Source: Chitinophagales bacterium (GTDB lineage Bacteria > Bacteroidota > Bacteroidia > Chitinophagales > Chitinophagaceae). From it: 64,000 nucleotides of DNA. Position numbers and translations under genes: made by a program. Position 1 is the first letter of the stretch. Each line of letters begins with the position of its first letter. Below are positions 46,413-56,151 of the stretch, piece by piece. Location: contig JAJPKJ010000044.1 of NCBI GenBank assembly GCA_021323755.1, positions 30,723 through 94,722 of the forward strand, written 5' to 3'. The notes beneath the pieces are model-generated. The model was not told the origin of the DNA and did not search any database. It worked only from the letters and a program-made list of their open reading frames with translations.

Positions 46413-47054
46413 CTATGATGTTTTATATGGGAATTTCTTGCTTGCATTTCTCATTAGTGCATCAACAAGATTATCTGTTGAAGAACCCAGACTCCCTGAA
46501 GCTTCATAATCATATTTCCACAAAAGGTTTCCGGATTTTCCATCATGAATATTAATGGTTGTAGTTACGTGATTGGTTGTAGCGCCGAAACCGATAACTG
46601 CTGCTAAAACAATTGCTCCGCCAGTTGAAATGGGTTTATCCATCTGCGTACGATTTTGGATAACTGCATCAACCCCGAGAATTTTTGCAAGTTCGGCACG
46701 ATCCTTTGCAATTAGGTCATTATATTCGATTCCTGCCTGTTTAAGTAAAGCATTTGTTCTGCTCACATCCTGAAAAGTGACGGTATAATGATATTTTTCA
46801 CTTCTTCTCAGGAACCAGCTGTACATTTTATCCTGAATGTCGTAACCCGTTTTTTGTTCCATATCTAAGACCTGGTTGGCGGTATATTTCTTTGCTTCAT
46901 TTGGTCGCAATTTCATGGAAACATCCGCGGGAAGAATGGCAACCGTTTTATGACGGGCAAGTGCACTGTCAAACTCTTGCGACTTATAAATGGTGGGTCC
47001 GCAAGCAACAATCAACGAAACACAGCAAAGGGTCAAAAGGAGTGTTTTTTTCAT
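46413..47054 (-). CDS. Lipoprotein, CsgG/GNA1162-like
   Basis: A 213-residue lipoprotein with a lipobox LIVACG (Cys18). The mature part has an alpha/beta pattern (KTVAILPAD, ELAKILGVDAVIQ, INIHDGKSGNLLWKYDYE) seen in CsgG/TolB-N-like and GNA1162-type lipoproteins, in which a leading strand-loop carries AILP and a later segment carries the GVDAVI motif. This suggests a periplasmic assembly or secretion-related role, but the match is by pattern only. A strong terminator follows. Confidence 0.75.
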   Translation of the reverse strand: MKKTLLLTLCCVSLIVACGPTIYKSQEFDSALARHKTVAILPADVSMKLRPNEAKKYTANQVLDMEQKTGYDIQDKMYSWFLRRSEKYHYTVTFQDVSRTNALLKQAGIEYNDLIAKDRAELAKILGVDAVIQNRTQMDKPISTGGAIVLAAVIGFGATTNHVTTTINIHDGKSGNLLWKYDYEASGSLGSSTDNLVDALMRNASKKFPYKTS

Positions 47055-47103
47055 ATATTTAAAAATTTGCTCAAAATTAACCGAAATATTTAATAATCAT
47101 GAA

Positions 47104-47736
47104 TCAGGTACAAACCCATGCGGAAACAAATCCTGTGAACAATTGATAATGAACTACAAGCTCTGTCATTCCTTCCTTTTTAAAAAGACAATCCAGGCTT
47201 CCTTTATTACGGTTATGCTTAACCGAATTTATTTCTATATGTTTTCGAAAATCCACTCCGCCTTTGCCGTACCATTTAAAAAGAGCTTCCTTGGCGCTCC
47301 AGTAAACAGTTGTTAATTGCAATTTTAGTTGTGGCAATTCATTCCATCCATCAATATATTTTTTTTCAGAGTCGCTCAAAAATTTGCCGGAAATATTGTT
47401 TATCCTTGGCGTCACCAACTCAAGATCAACCCCTACCCTGTTTTCTTTACTTGCAATTGCTGCAACAAAATTTCCGCTATGCGAAATAGAGAAATGATAT
47501 TGCTCATTTTCCAAAAAAGGTTTTTTTGTATCTGCAATGATGATCTCATCCAATGGAAAATCATTAAATAAAACAGGCAGCAGATACCTGCCAGCCAAAT
47601 GCTGCAATCTTTTATATGGATGCGACACATCATTAAGCAACGGAACCCGCTGTAGAAAAAAATCTTCATGCTCTTCAATGCGCCAGATGCCGATTTTTGT
47701 AGTTTCGTTGATATTATGTTGATAAAACAGGGGCAT
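47104..47736 (-). CDS. 4'-phosphopantetheinyl transferase
   Basis: A 210-residue Sfp/AcpT-type enzyme that transfers the phosphopantetheine arm from CoA to carrier proteins. The metal-binding motif GVDLE (Asp104, Glu106) and the WSAKEALFK motif (146-154, Glu150) are intact. The ATG at 47736 is chosen because the 24 upstream residues from 47808 are a low-complexity hydrophobic stretch. It is divergent from dCTP deaminase with only 71 bases between the start codons. It could activate the acyl carrier protein or a secondary-metabolite carrier. Confidence 0.9.
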   Translation of the reverse strand: MPLFYQHNINETTKIGIWRIEEHEDFFLQRVPLLNDVSHPYKRLQHLAGRYLLPVLFNDFPLDEIIIADTKKPFLENEQYHFSISHSGNFVAAIASKENRVGVDLELVTPRINNISGKFLSDSEKKYIDGWNELPQLKLQLTTVYWSAKEALFKWYGKGGVDFRKHIEINSVKHNRNKGSLDCLFKKEGMTELVVHYQLFTGFVSAWVCT

Positions 47737-47807
47737 TCTGTAAATGAAAAATGAAAAATAAAAATTGAAAAATTTATTTTTACAAATTACGAATAAACAA
47801 ATTAACA

Positions 47808-48344
47808 ATGATCCTTAGTGACAAACGAATACTGGAAGAAATTAAAAACGGAACGATTAAAATTGAGCCATATTCACGCGACTGTTTAGGCAGCAACTCC
47901 TATGACGTGCATCTTGGAAAATGGCTGGCAACTTATAACGAGCATATTCTTGATGCAAAAAAACACAACCTTATTGATTATTTCGAAATTCCCGATGATG
48001 GTTTTGTTTTATATCCACACATTTTTTATCTGGGCGTAACTGATGAATACACAGAAACCCATGCTCATGTTCCATTTCTCGAGGGTAAATCTTCTACAGG
48101 TCGCCTTGGTATTGATATCCATGCAACGGCGGGAAAAGGCGATGTTGGTTTTTGCGGAAACTGGACGCTTGAAATTTCTGTAAAACAACCGGTCAAAATC
48201 TATAAAGGTATGCCCATTGGCCAATTGATTTATTTTCCTGTTGAAGGCGAAATTGAAGTGAAATACAATCAGAAAAAAGATGCGAAATATAGCGGGCAGA
48301 TCAATAAGCCAGTTGAAAGCATGATGTGGAAGAATAAATTTTAA
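47808..48344 (+). CDS. dcd: dCTP deaminase
   Basis: A 178-residue enzyme that converts dCTP to dUTP in pyrimidine nucleotide synthesis. The family signature GKSSTGRLG (93-101), the catalytic Glu122 (TLEIS) and the C-terminal DAKYSGQ segment that closes over the triphosphate are present. Length is close to the usual 185-190 residues. Whether it is monofunctional or also cleaves dUTP cannot be decided from sequence. Confidence 0.92.
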   Translation: MILSDKRILEEIKNGTIKIEPYSRDCLGSNSYDVHLGKWLATYNEHILDAKKHNLIDYFEIPDDGFVLYPHIFYLGVTDEYTETHAHVPFLEGKSSTGRLGIDIHATAGKGDVGFCGNWTLEISVKQPVKIYKGMPIGQLIYFPVEGEIEVKYNQKKDAKYSGQINKPVESMMWKNKF

Positions 48345-48429
48345 CTCCAGAATTTCGGTTCGCAGTTCATTTTCAAATCATTTTCAAATATGCTTTACCG
48401 AAATAAGTCATTGCGCAATCTGCACACGA

Positions 48430-49506
48430 TCAAATTGACCCCGTTTTCTTATAATACGCGATCAGCCACGCTATCACTTCATCATAGCTCATCAATCCCT
48501 GGGGCTGCTGATTGGCTTTTAAATATCTTCCATAAATTTTACTAATGATCGGTTCAAATGGATTTGTGTATTGCTCAAAAAACTTTCTCAGATCTCTATA
48601 ATCTTTTCTAATTGAAGGATGCAACTGGTCGCGATATTTTTTTACCAGGTTGGAATCACGCACAACCAAACCGCGCGCGGCATAAATATAAAAATCGAAA
48701 TAAACAGAATACCTGAATGCGATATTATCAGAAGTTCTTGCAGCAAGATACCCTGAAAAATTCGCTTCGTTTTCCTTTGCATAACCTAATTGATGTCCCA
48801 TTTCATGACAAATAGTAAATGGCTGGATCGATAAAGGGACCGTTGTATTCACCTGCGCTTCTCCGGAAAACGGATTGTAATAACCCGTGAATCCGAAATA
48901 ATTACCGGCATAACTAAAAATGGAAGATTTCACCGAAGGCGAAGGATATGCAAGAAACCTATTTTCTTTCTCAACCTTAACATAAGCATTAACTGCTTCG
49001 CTAAATAAAATATGCTTATTATGTAACTGTTCTCTTTCAACTTGCGCAAGTGAATCAGTTGCATTCAATCTCTCAACAATCATTTGCAGTACTTCAGACA
49101 ATTCTTCTGTAGAATAGGTCTTCACATTCAATTGTAATTGACTGGCGATCCCAAGCCGGTTATAATTCAATCCCCACAATAAATTAAACAGAACATAAAT
49201 CCACAAGAAAATAAAAATGATCTTCTGCAGCACATATAGAAAATACACCCATTTTAATCTTCCCAAAAAAAGTTTCCGCAAAAAAGAAATGGCTTTGACA
49301 ATTCCCCAGATAACTACCATTGCATACAAAATATCTCCCACACTGAAAGGAATCCATCCAAACAAAATCCTTAGAGCATGCGCAATGACCGGATAAATGC
49401 CAGTGGAATAATAATATTCAACTGCAGCCGGAAACAATGAAAATATTTTGATCGTGATACAAACAATAATCAATATAATCCAGGTAATTTTTCGCTTCCG
49501 GCTCAT
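48430..49506 (-). CDS. DUF3810 membrane protein with HExxH motif
   Basis: A 358-residue inner membrane protein with three membrane helices (about 8-25, 58-72 and 90-112), followed by a large domain containing a zinc-peptidase signature HEMGH (234-238) and a downstream Glu247 (ENEANF) that fits a gluzincin third ligand. It matches the DUF3810 family, which is widespread in Bacteroidota and Firmicutes. Proteolysis in or near the membrane is likely but the substrate is unknown. It starts 65 bases from the divergent carboxylase gene. Confidence 0.87.
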   Translation of the reverse strand: MSRKRKITWIILIIVCITIKIFSLFPAAVEYYYSTGIYPVIAHALRILFGWIPFSVGDILYAMVVIWGIVKAISFLRKLFLGRLKWVYFLYVLQKIIFIFLWIYVLFNLLWGLNYNRLGIASQLQLNVKTYSTEELSEVLQMIVERLNATDSLAQVEREQLHNKHILFSEAVNAYVKVEKENRFLAYPSPSVKSSIFSYAGNYFGFTGYYNPFSGEAQVNTTVPLSIQPFTICHEMGHQLGYAKENEANFSGYLAARTSDNIAFRYSVYFDFYIYAARGLVVRDSNLVKKYRDQLHPSIRKDYRDLRKFFEQYTNPFEPIISKIYGRYLKANQQPQGLMSYDEVIAWLIAYYKKTGSI

Positions 49507-49571
49507 GCTATTAAAAATATATCAATATTATTGCATCCGCACTAAATTGCGTGTTAATTTAATTGTCTGTT

Positions 49572-51200
49572 ATGAACCTGGAATTTAATAAGAATGAAGA
49601 TGCGATGAAGATGGCATTAAGCCAGCTAAAAAACCGGTTTGAAAAAATTGCCTTGGGAGGCGGCAAAAAAGCCATAGAAAAACAACACGCAAAAAACAAA
49701 CTCACGCCGCGCGAGCGCATTGATTATTTGATTGATGAAAATTCTACGTTCATTGAAATAGGCGCTTTTGCAGGATACGATATGTATGAAGAACAAGGCG
49801 GGTGTCCTGCAGGAGGAACTGTTGCCGGGATCGGTTACGTGGGTAATCGTCAGTGCGTGATTGTGGCAAATGATCAAACAGTAAAAGCTGGTGCATGGTT
49901 TCCAATAACGGGCAAAAAAAATCTGCGTATGCAGGAGATTGCCATGGAAAACCATTTACCAATAATTTACCTGGTTGACAGCGCCGGCGTCTTCTTACCC
50001 ATGCAGGATGAGATATTTCCAGACAAAGAACACTTTGGCCGCATCTTTCGCAACAATGCGCGGATGAGCGCAGAAGGCATTTCACAAATAGCAGCAGTAA
50101 TGGGAGCATGCGTCGCCGGCGGCGCATATTTACCAATAATGAGTGACGAGACATTAATGGTTGAAGGTAATGGTTCCATTTTCCTGGCCGGCCCATATCT
50201 GGTGAAAGCCGCAATTGGTGAGGATATTGACGCGGAAACTCTCGGCGGCGCAGTGACACACACAGAAATTTCAGGCATTGCAGATTATAAATTCAAGACC
50301 GAACAGGAATGCCTTGATCATATAAAAAAGATTATTGGAAAACTTGGTCATCATCAAAATATTATTTTTGACTGTACCTCTCCATTAGCTCCCAAAAAAA
50401 GTGCTGAAGAATTATACGGCATCGTCCCAGCTGATTCTTCTAAACCTTATGATATGCTCGACATTATCGCTCGAATTTTCGATGATTCTTCATTTGATGA
50501 ATTCAAAGAAGATTACGGCAAAACTATTTTATGTGGTTATGCCCGTATTGAAGGATGGGCTGTTGGTATTGTGGCCAATCAACGCAAAATTGTAAAAAGT
50601 AAAAAAGGCGAAATGCAAATGGGTGGCGTAATTTATAATGACAGCGCCGACAAAGCTGCCCGTTTTATAATGAATTGCAACCAGAAAAAAATCCCGCTTG
50701 TTTTTTTACAGGATGTTACCGGTTTTATGGTTGGCAGTCGCAGTGAACATGCAGGCATCATCAAAGACGGTGCAAAACTGGTCAATGCAGTGGCAAATTC
50801 TGTAGTGCCAAAGATCACCATCATCATTGGCAATTCCTATGGCGCAGGCAATTATGCGATGTGCGGAAAAGCGTTTGACCCTCGATTCATATACGCATGG
50901 CCAACGGCAAAAATTGCCGTAATGGGTGGCGACCAGGCTGCAAAAACACTTTTGCAAATTCAAACATCCACGCTCAAAGCCAAAGGCAAAACGCCAACAG
51001 CTGAAGAAGAGAAAAAGCTCTTGGATGAAATAAAGAATCGCTACGATAAACAAACAACGCCTTACTATGCGGCCTCACGACTATGGGTAGACGCAATTAT
51101 TGACCCGATCGATACACGCAAAGTGATTGCTGAAGGATTAAAAGCAGCAAGCCACAATTCGGAAATACGAGAATTTAAGACCGGCGTGATCCAGGTTTAA
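49572..51200 (+). CDS. Acyl-CoA carboxylase carboxyltransferase subunit (MccB-like)
   Basis: A 542-residue biotin-dependent carboxyltransferase. The acyl-CoA-binding and carboxybiotin-binding glycine loops are present (VAGGAYLPIMSDE, GNSYGAGNYAMCG). The GAGNYAMCGKAFDPRF motif matches methylcrotonyl-CoA carboxylase beta more than propionyl-CoA carboxylase, which points to leucine breakdown. A TTG start three codons upstream (49563) is possible. The biotin-carrying alpha subunit is not in the window, so the genes are split. It is followed by RNase HI after about 125 bases. Confidence 0.9.
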   Translation: MNLEFNKNEDAMKMALSQLKNRFEKIALGGGKKAIEKQHAKNKLTPRERIDYLIDENSTFIEIGAFAGYDMYEEQGGCPAGGTVAGIGYVGNRQCVIVANDQTVKAGAWFPITGKKNLRMQEIAMENHLPIIYLVDSAGVFLPMQDEIFPDKEHFGRIFRNNARMSAEGISQIAAVMGACVAGGAYLPIMSDETLMVEGNGSIFLAGPYLVKAAIGEDIDAETLGGAVTHTEISGIADYKFKTEQECLDHIKKIIGKLGHHQNIIFDCTSPLAPKKSAEELYGIVPADSSKPYDMLDIIARIFDDSSFDEFKEDYGKTILCGYARIEGWAVGIVANQRKIVKSKKGEMQMGGVIYNDSADKAARFIMNCNQKKIPLVFLQDVTGFMVGSRSEHAGIIKDGAKLVNAVANSVVPKITIIIGNSYGAGNYAMCGKAFDPRFIYAWPTAKIAVMGGDQAAKTLLQIQTSTLKAKGKTPTAEEEKKLLDEIKNRYDKQTTPYYAASRLWVDAIIDPIDTRKVIAEGLKAASHNSEIREFKTGVIQV

Positions 51201-51324
51201 TGGGATAGTGAAAAATTCGATTTTATTAATAAGTAACAAAAAATGGAAATAAGAGATCGGCAAGTGTTGAAAATCTAATTTGCTTTCTCATTTCTTGTTT
51301 CAAATTCTTTATTTTATTGTTCCC

Positions 51325-51798
51325 GTGATTAACAAACAACTCATCATCTACACCGACGGTGCATCCCGCGGAAATCCCGGACCGGGTGGCTATGGTACGA
51401 TATTAATGTGGAGAGGAAAAGAAAAAGAATTATCAGCGGGTTATCGCTTCACCACAAATAATCGTATGGAATTAATGGCCGTTATCGCCGGACTGGAGGC
51501 ACTGACAAAGGAGAATCTTGACGTAATAATCTATTCCGACAGTCAATATGTTGTAAGAGCTGTTGAAGAGGGCTGGTTGAATAAATGGATAGCGACTAAT
51601 TTTAAAGGCGGGAAAAAAAATAAAGACCTCTGGCTAAGATTTTATGAACTCCAACAAAAAAATAAGATTAGTTTTAAATGGGTGAAAGGTCATGCAGACA
51701 ATCCGCACAATAATCGTTGTGATGAATTGGCAGCTACTGCAGCTGATGGAACCGATTTATTAATTGATGAGGAATTTGAAAAGGGATCCGCCAAATAA
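51325..51798 (+). CDS. rnhA: Ribonuclease HI
   Basis: A 157-residue enzyme that degrades the RNA strand of RNA-DNA hybrids. All four catalytic acids are present: Asp11 (YTDGAS), Glu49 (RMELMA), Asp72 (YSDSQYV) and Asp133 (RCDELA), plus His123 in the flexible loop. A GTG start at 51325 is preferred because the 15 upstream residues from 51280 are hydrophobic and not part of the fold. Only 9 bases separate it from the next gene, suggesting one transcript. Confidence 0.93.
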   Translation: MINKQLIIYTDGASRGNPGPGGYGTILMWRGKEKELSAGYRFTTNNRMELMAVIAGLEALTKENLDVIIYSDSQYVVRAVEEGWLNKWIATNFKGGKKNKDLWLRFYELQQKNKISFKWVKGHADNPHNNRCDELAATAADGTDLLIDEEFEKGSAK

Positions 51799-51807
51799 TC
51801 AACTGCT

Positions 51808-53103
51808 TTGAAAAAGAAAATTGGAATCTTTACTGCCTCAGCAATCGTTATCGCCAACATGATTGGCACAGGGGTTTTTACCAGCGTAGGTTTTCAGCTG
51901 TCAAAAGTGCAAAGTACCTGGACAATTTTATTGCTGTGGCTTGCCGGCGGATTGCTTTCATTGTTCGGCGCATTTGCTTATGCAGAGTTAGGAACGCATT
52001 TTAAAGAATCCGGTGGCGATTATATTTATCTGTCCCGTGTTTTTCATTCCGTGCTTGGTTATTTGTCTGCTTGGGCTGGATTAACCGTTGGCTTTTCCGC
52101 ACCGGTAGCATTGGCAGCAATGGCATTCACAAAATATCTCGCACCATTTGGCTTGCAAAATAATGTTTGGCTCGCCGTCGGAATAATCATTCTCATCGGA
52201 CTAATGCACAGCTTTAGCATCAAACACAGCAGCAGGTTTCAAAACAGCACAACAGTTATCAAAGTTTTATTTATAGTCGTTCTTATTGTCATCGGATTTA
52301 CTTTTCATGGCAGCCATATTAATGCAGTCAATTTCAGCAGTGGCTGGCAACATGAAATCCTTGAACCCGGCTTCGCGGTTTCAATGATCTATGTGAGTTT
52401 TGCCTATATCGGTTGGAATGCAGCTGCCTATGTTGCGGATGAAATTGAAAATCCGCGAAAAAATATTCCGCGATCATTGATCGGCAGTACACTTTTTGTT
52501 TCGGTGATTTATATTCTGTTCCAGTTTGTGTTGCTGAAAAATGCAACTGTAACTGAACTGCAGGGGAAAGAAGAAGTCACCTTTATATCTTTTCAAAACC
52601 TGCTTGGCAGCGCCGGCGGAAAATGGGTAAGTATTTTCATCGCCATCCAGTTGGTCGCCACCGTCAGTTCGTATTTGTGGGTTGGTCCGCGCGTAACCTG
52701 GGCAATGGCGCGCGAAAATAAATTGTGGCAACCACTCGCAAAAAAAAATAAACAGGGCATTCCCGTTGCGGCAGTCTGGGCGCATGTCATCATTAGCATT
52801 GCACTCGCGCTGACGGGCTCTTTCGAAAAAGTGTTCTTATATGCAGGTTTTGTTCTAACATTAATGGCATCGCTAACGATTGCCACCAGTTTGTTCATCA
52901 AAGATCCGCGACCAGAGACTTTCAAGAGCCCATTCAAACCATTCTTTCAAATCATTTTTCTGCTCTTCAATGCATCAGTTCTAATTTATACGCTAATTGA
53001 CAGACCCAGAGAAAGTCTATACGGAATTGGTATTCTCTTAATTGGTTTGGTTATTTATTTTTTCGACAAGCCCGTTGTAACTGAAGAAGAAAATATCATC
53101 TAG
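51808..53103 (+). CDS. APC-family amino acid permease
   Basis: A 431-residue inner membrane transporter with about 12 helices. The first helix carries the APC signature (NMIGTGVFTS). Helix 6 (SFAYIGWNAAAYVADEIENPRKN) is typical of the substrate-binding region. Translation appears to start at TTG (51808), 9 bases after rnhA, giving MKKKIGIFTAS. Substrate is probably an amino acid or a related cation, but it cannot be fixed from sequence. Confidence 0.9.
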   Translation: MKKKIGIFTASAIVIANMIGTGVFTSVGFQLSKVQSTWTILLLWLAGGLLSLFGAFAYAELGTHFKESGGDYIYLSRVFHSVLGYLSAWAGLTVGFSAPVALAAMAFTKYLAPFGLQNNVWLAVGIIILIGLMHSFSIKHSSRFQNSTTVIKVLFIVVLIVIGFTFHGSHINAVNFSSGWQHEILEPGFAVSMIYVSFAYIGWNAAAYVADEIENPRKNIPRSLIGSTLFVSVIYILFQFVLLKNATVTELQGKEEVTFISFQNLLGSAGGKWVSIFIAIQLVATVSSYLWVGPRVTWAMARENKLWQPLAKKNKQGIPVAAVWAHVIISIALALTGSFEKVFLYAGFVLTLMASLTIATSLFIKDPRPETFKSPFKPFFQIIFLLFNASVLIYTLIDRPRESLYGIGILLIGLVIYFFDKPVVTEEENII

Positions 53104-53245
53104 CGAGTAATAATTCGGTCCTGAACATCCCTGCCGAGAGGATTTATCTTTTTATAAAAATCCAATAGACAAAATTGTTGCAGAATGATATCAACTTGGA
53201 ACCCTTAACAGTTGCCATAATATTCATTACAATAATACTCGCCTA

Positions 53246-53809
53246 TCAATAAAATACCGGCACGTTTTTAAATGAACCTTCTGTAATCAATACAGAACTG
53301 GGAGCTCCATAAATATCGTTAGGATAATTTTGAGATATCAGCGGTGTAAGACGTCCTGAAAAAGTTCCACTAATAAGTCCATTTTTGTTGGCTGTGACCG
53401 TAAAACCAATGCTATCTGTCGTTGCCTGCAAATATTCATTTGTGCCATTGTACTCTGTAATGAACATATTATAGCTACCCGCAATGTTATAATTGCCTGC
53501 TGTCAAGGTATCCGTAATGAACATAAATGTAAATTCTCCTGCATCGGTTAATGCATCAAAAGAATAATAATTCGATTCTTTAGTACAGCCCAATGAATAA
53601 TTATTAGGATTCTGGCTTTTAGCATCAGCAACAGTTAAGCTTACCAGATTCCCATTTACTTTATAACTCAGCGTTGCAGTGGCATCGCCCTGACCTGATG
53701 CACTTTTGGAACTAAGCATCGCATCTGGAATGGATTGTTTTAGGCAGGATGACAGAAATATCATTACTGCAACCATTATTAAATAAAATTTCATTACCAT
53801 AATTTCCAA
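53246..53809 (-). CDS. Putative lipoprotein, unknown function
   Basis: A 187-residue protein with a short lipoprotein signal (FLSSC, about Cys22) and a Ser/Thr/Asn-rich mature part with a beta-strand pattern. The start could be at the first ATG (53809) or a few codons in (Met4 or Met6). It is followed by no terminator. It lies 16 bases downstream of the small barrel gene in the same direction, so the two are probably co-transcribed. Confidence 0.65.
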   Translation of the reverse strand: MEIMVMKFYLIMVAVMIFLSSCLKQSIPDAMLSSKSASGQGDATATLSYKVNGNLVSLTVADAKSQNPNNYSLGCTKESNYYSFDALTDAGEFTFMFITDTLTAGNYNIAGSYNMFITEYNGTNEYLQATTDSIGFTVTANKNGLISGTFSGRLTPLISQNYPNDIYGAPSSVLITEGSFKNVPVFY

Positions 53810-53825
53810 TGATTTTTATTTCTTG

Positions 53826-54368
53826 CTAATAATCTGAACCTCTTTTTGAGAAACTAATAAATCTTGAGATTCCCAAACTGATAAAATTGTTAGAGCCACC
53901 ATGATCAATCACTGTTTCATAACGAAGATTCAAATCAAAAGGTGCACGGCCAATCTCAAAAAGATATCCGGTACCAGCTGCAAATACCACTCCATGGTAT
54001 CTTAAATTTATCTGGTTACCGTTGGCATCATGCAATGAAGTAACCCCTAGGAGGTCAAAGCCAACCTGAGGTTCTACATAAAATCCTTTACTACTTCCGT
54101 CCAGCATATACCGGTAACCTGCCTTTAACGGGCACATGATCGTACCGTCAGAACTTCCATAGCCATCGTTCAACAAGAAAATGTCAGCCCCAATTTCAAG
54201 GGTAACATCACTTCCTTCTGAGGCAGGAAATCCCGCCTTGATAAATGCTCCAAAACCGATTGTATAATTGCTGGTATTTTTTCCAACCAGTTTCATCACC
54301 CCCAATTGCGCATTCGTCTGCACTACAGAAAAAAATAAAATAGAAAGAGCAATCATGGTTTTTCTCAT
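53826..54368 (-). CDS. Small outer membrane beta-barrel protein
   Basis: A 180-residue exported protein with a signal peptide (cleavage near TNAQ). The mature part alternates aromatic and small residues in about eight strands (YTIGFGAFIKAGF, GFYVEPQVGFDLLG, GVVFAAGTGYLF, FDLNLRYETVI) and ends near FISLGISRFISF, typical of OmpX/OmpW-size barrels. A -7 box (TATGTTTG on the minus strand, 54388-54395) lies 20 bases upstream. It is probably co-transcribed with the lipoprotein that follows. Confidence 0.78.
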   Translation of the reverse strand: MRKTMIALSILFFSVVQTNAQLGVMKLVGKNTSNYTIGFGAFIKAGFPASEGSDVTLEIGADIFLLNDGYGSSDGTIMCPLKAGYRYMLDGSSKGFYVEPQVGFDLLGVTSLHDANGNQINLRYHGVVFAAGTGYLFEIGRAPFDLNLRYETVIDHGGSNNFISLGISRFISFSKRGSDY

Positions 54369-54387
54369 AATTCAGAAAGATTTAGAT

Positions 54388-54395
54388 CAAACATA
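54388..54395 (-). promoter_or_regulatory. Possible -7 box of barrel gene
   Basis: TATGTTTG on the minus strand matches TAnnTTTG. No clear -33 element is found at the expected distance. Confidence 0.4.
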
Positions 54396-54509
54396 ATTTT
54401 TTATTTTTTGCTAATGCTGATCTTAGATCAACAACTTTAGTGGTGGTGTGCTTTCAAAGATTTTTGATTACTATTAGAATTTACGCATACTCCCAGTCAT
54501 GGTTCACCC

Positions 54510-56063
54510 CTATTTTTTTAGATGAAAATCGAGATCCCGGAAATCGTAACTGAAATCAGTTAATGGTGATATGGGTTTCATGGTAATGCCAGATGCTTTT
54601 CCGTTCTCATCAAGGGTGAACATTACAAATGCGTCGGCATCCATACTTCTATCCCGCCATTTTACAACAAACGTGTTGCCTTTATATGGAAACATTTCAC
54701 CGGTGAGCTTTGGTGAGCGCTTCGAATCGAACCATACCTTACCATTTTTTTGCGAAATAGAAACATCTCCAAACCAGGTATCGGCAAATGTTCCAGTATA
54801 AATAGACATATCGGCTTTGGCATTTTTTGCCTTTGTTTCATCGACCTGCTTCCAGATTGAATCAAGCAATTTCTTTTCGTTGTCAAGCGCGCCATTGCGA
54901 CCTGCTGAATATTCTTTAACACGATCTGTTCCTTTGATTCCAAAATATGCATCTTTGATTTGATTGGTAATACTGGAGAATGCGCCGCCTTCCTGCTGAT
55001 TGGTCAGTACAATAATTCCGAGATTTAGTTCGGGTATCATCGTGATCTGTGTAACCATTCCTTCCAATCCGCCTGTGTGAGAGATTTGTTTATACCCTTT
55101 TACATCACTGATAAAAAATCCTAACCCATATGCTGCAAAATGTGTATTATAAGAGCCGCCATTGCGAATGGGGATAATGGTTTGAGGTGACCACATTTCC
55201 CAATGCGCATCGTGAGAGAATAATTTCTTTTCATTATTATCTCCAAATTTTCCATCATTCAATTGCACCATCACCCACTTGCTTAGATCGGCAATGCTTG
55301 AATTAATACCACCTGCCGAATGTCCAACTTTCAATGTACTTCGCGCAATCACCTGCACTTTTCCATTGACCGCAGCATGTCCATCAATCATGTTTGATCT
55401 GTCTTTTACCCTATCCGGGCTGGCTGCGCTGTTGGCCATACCGAGTGGTTTCATTATTCTTTCCTCAACAAAGTCATCCCAGCTCTCCCCACTTACCCGC
55501 GCGATCACTTCACCCGCAACGATGTACAAATTATTATCGTAATCGTATTTCGTTCTGAAACTTGAAACAGGTTTTAGAAATTGAAGATTATGCAAGATAT
55601 CTTTCAACGTAAAATCGCTGGAATCGGGAAAGAACATAAGGTCACCTGCACCCAACCCCAGCCCGCTGCGATGGGTGAGCAGGTCGCGGATGGTGAACTC
55701 TTCGGTGACCCAGGGAATATATAATTTGAATTCAGGAATATAATTACGCACTTTATCATCCCATTTTATTTTTCCTTCATCAACCAATATACCTAGCGCC
55801 GCAGCCGTGAACGCTTTGCTGTTTGATGCAATTCCGAATAGTGTATTCTCATCAACCGGTTTCATGGTATTGAGCGAGCGAACGCCATAACCTTTCGAGT
55901 GAATCACTTTGCCATCTTTAATAACAGCAACAGCTATGCCCGGGACATCAAATGCTTTCATAGATCGCGTTACCAAAGTATCAATGGCTCCGCTGGTTAA
56001 TGGCTGGCTGTAACCTGAAAAAATAATGATTGAAAAAAGAAAACTGATGAATGACTTTTGCAT
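54510..56063 (-). CDS. Serine hydrolase, beta-lactamase/DUF3471 type
   Basis: A 517-residue exported protein. A signal peptide (about 1-19) leads to a class C beta-lactamase fold with S80-x-x-K83 (ASNSKAFT), a YDNN motif and SHTGG in place of KTG, then a C-terminal domain of about 110 residues like DUF3471. Enzymes of this type are usually periplasmic esterases or peptidases. It is unrelated in position to the shorter serine hydrolase at 39-40 kb, so the window holds two members. Confidence 0.88.
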   Translation of the reverse strand: MQKSFISFLFSIIIFSGYSQPLTSGAIDTLVTRSMKAFDVPGIAVAVIKDGKVIHSKGYGVRSLNTMKPVDENTLFGIASNSKAFTAAALGILVDEGKIKWDDKVRNYIPEFKLYIPWVTEEFTIRDLLTHRSGLGLGAGDLMFFPDSSDFTLKDILHNLQFLKPVSSFRTKYDYDNNLYIVAGEVIARVSGESWDDFVEERIMKPLGMANSAASPDRVKDRSNMIDGHAAVNGKVQVIARSTLKVGHSAGGINSSIADLSKWVMVQLNDGKFGDNNEKKLFSHDAHWEMWSPQTIIPIRNGGSYNTHFAAYGLGFFISDVKGYKQISHTGGLEGMVTQITMIPELNLGIIVLTNQQEGGAFSSITNQIKDAYFGIKGTDRVKEYSAGRNGALDNEKKLLDSIWKQVDETKAKNAKADMSIYTGTFADTWFGDVSISQKNGKVWFDSKRSPKLTGEMFPYKGNTFVVKWRDRSMDADAFVMFTLDENGKASGITMKPISPLTDFSYDFRDLDFHLKK

Positions 56064-56151
56064 AAACTGTTTTTTGGAAAAACAATTTATGCAAAAAAGA
56101 AGAATTAAATATGAAACATGAAATTATCTTATCCTACAATGAATCATACTA

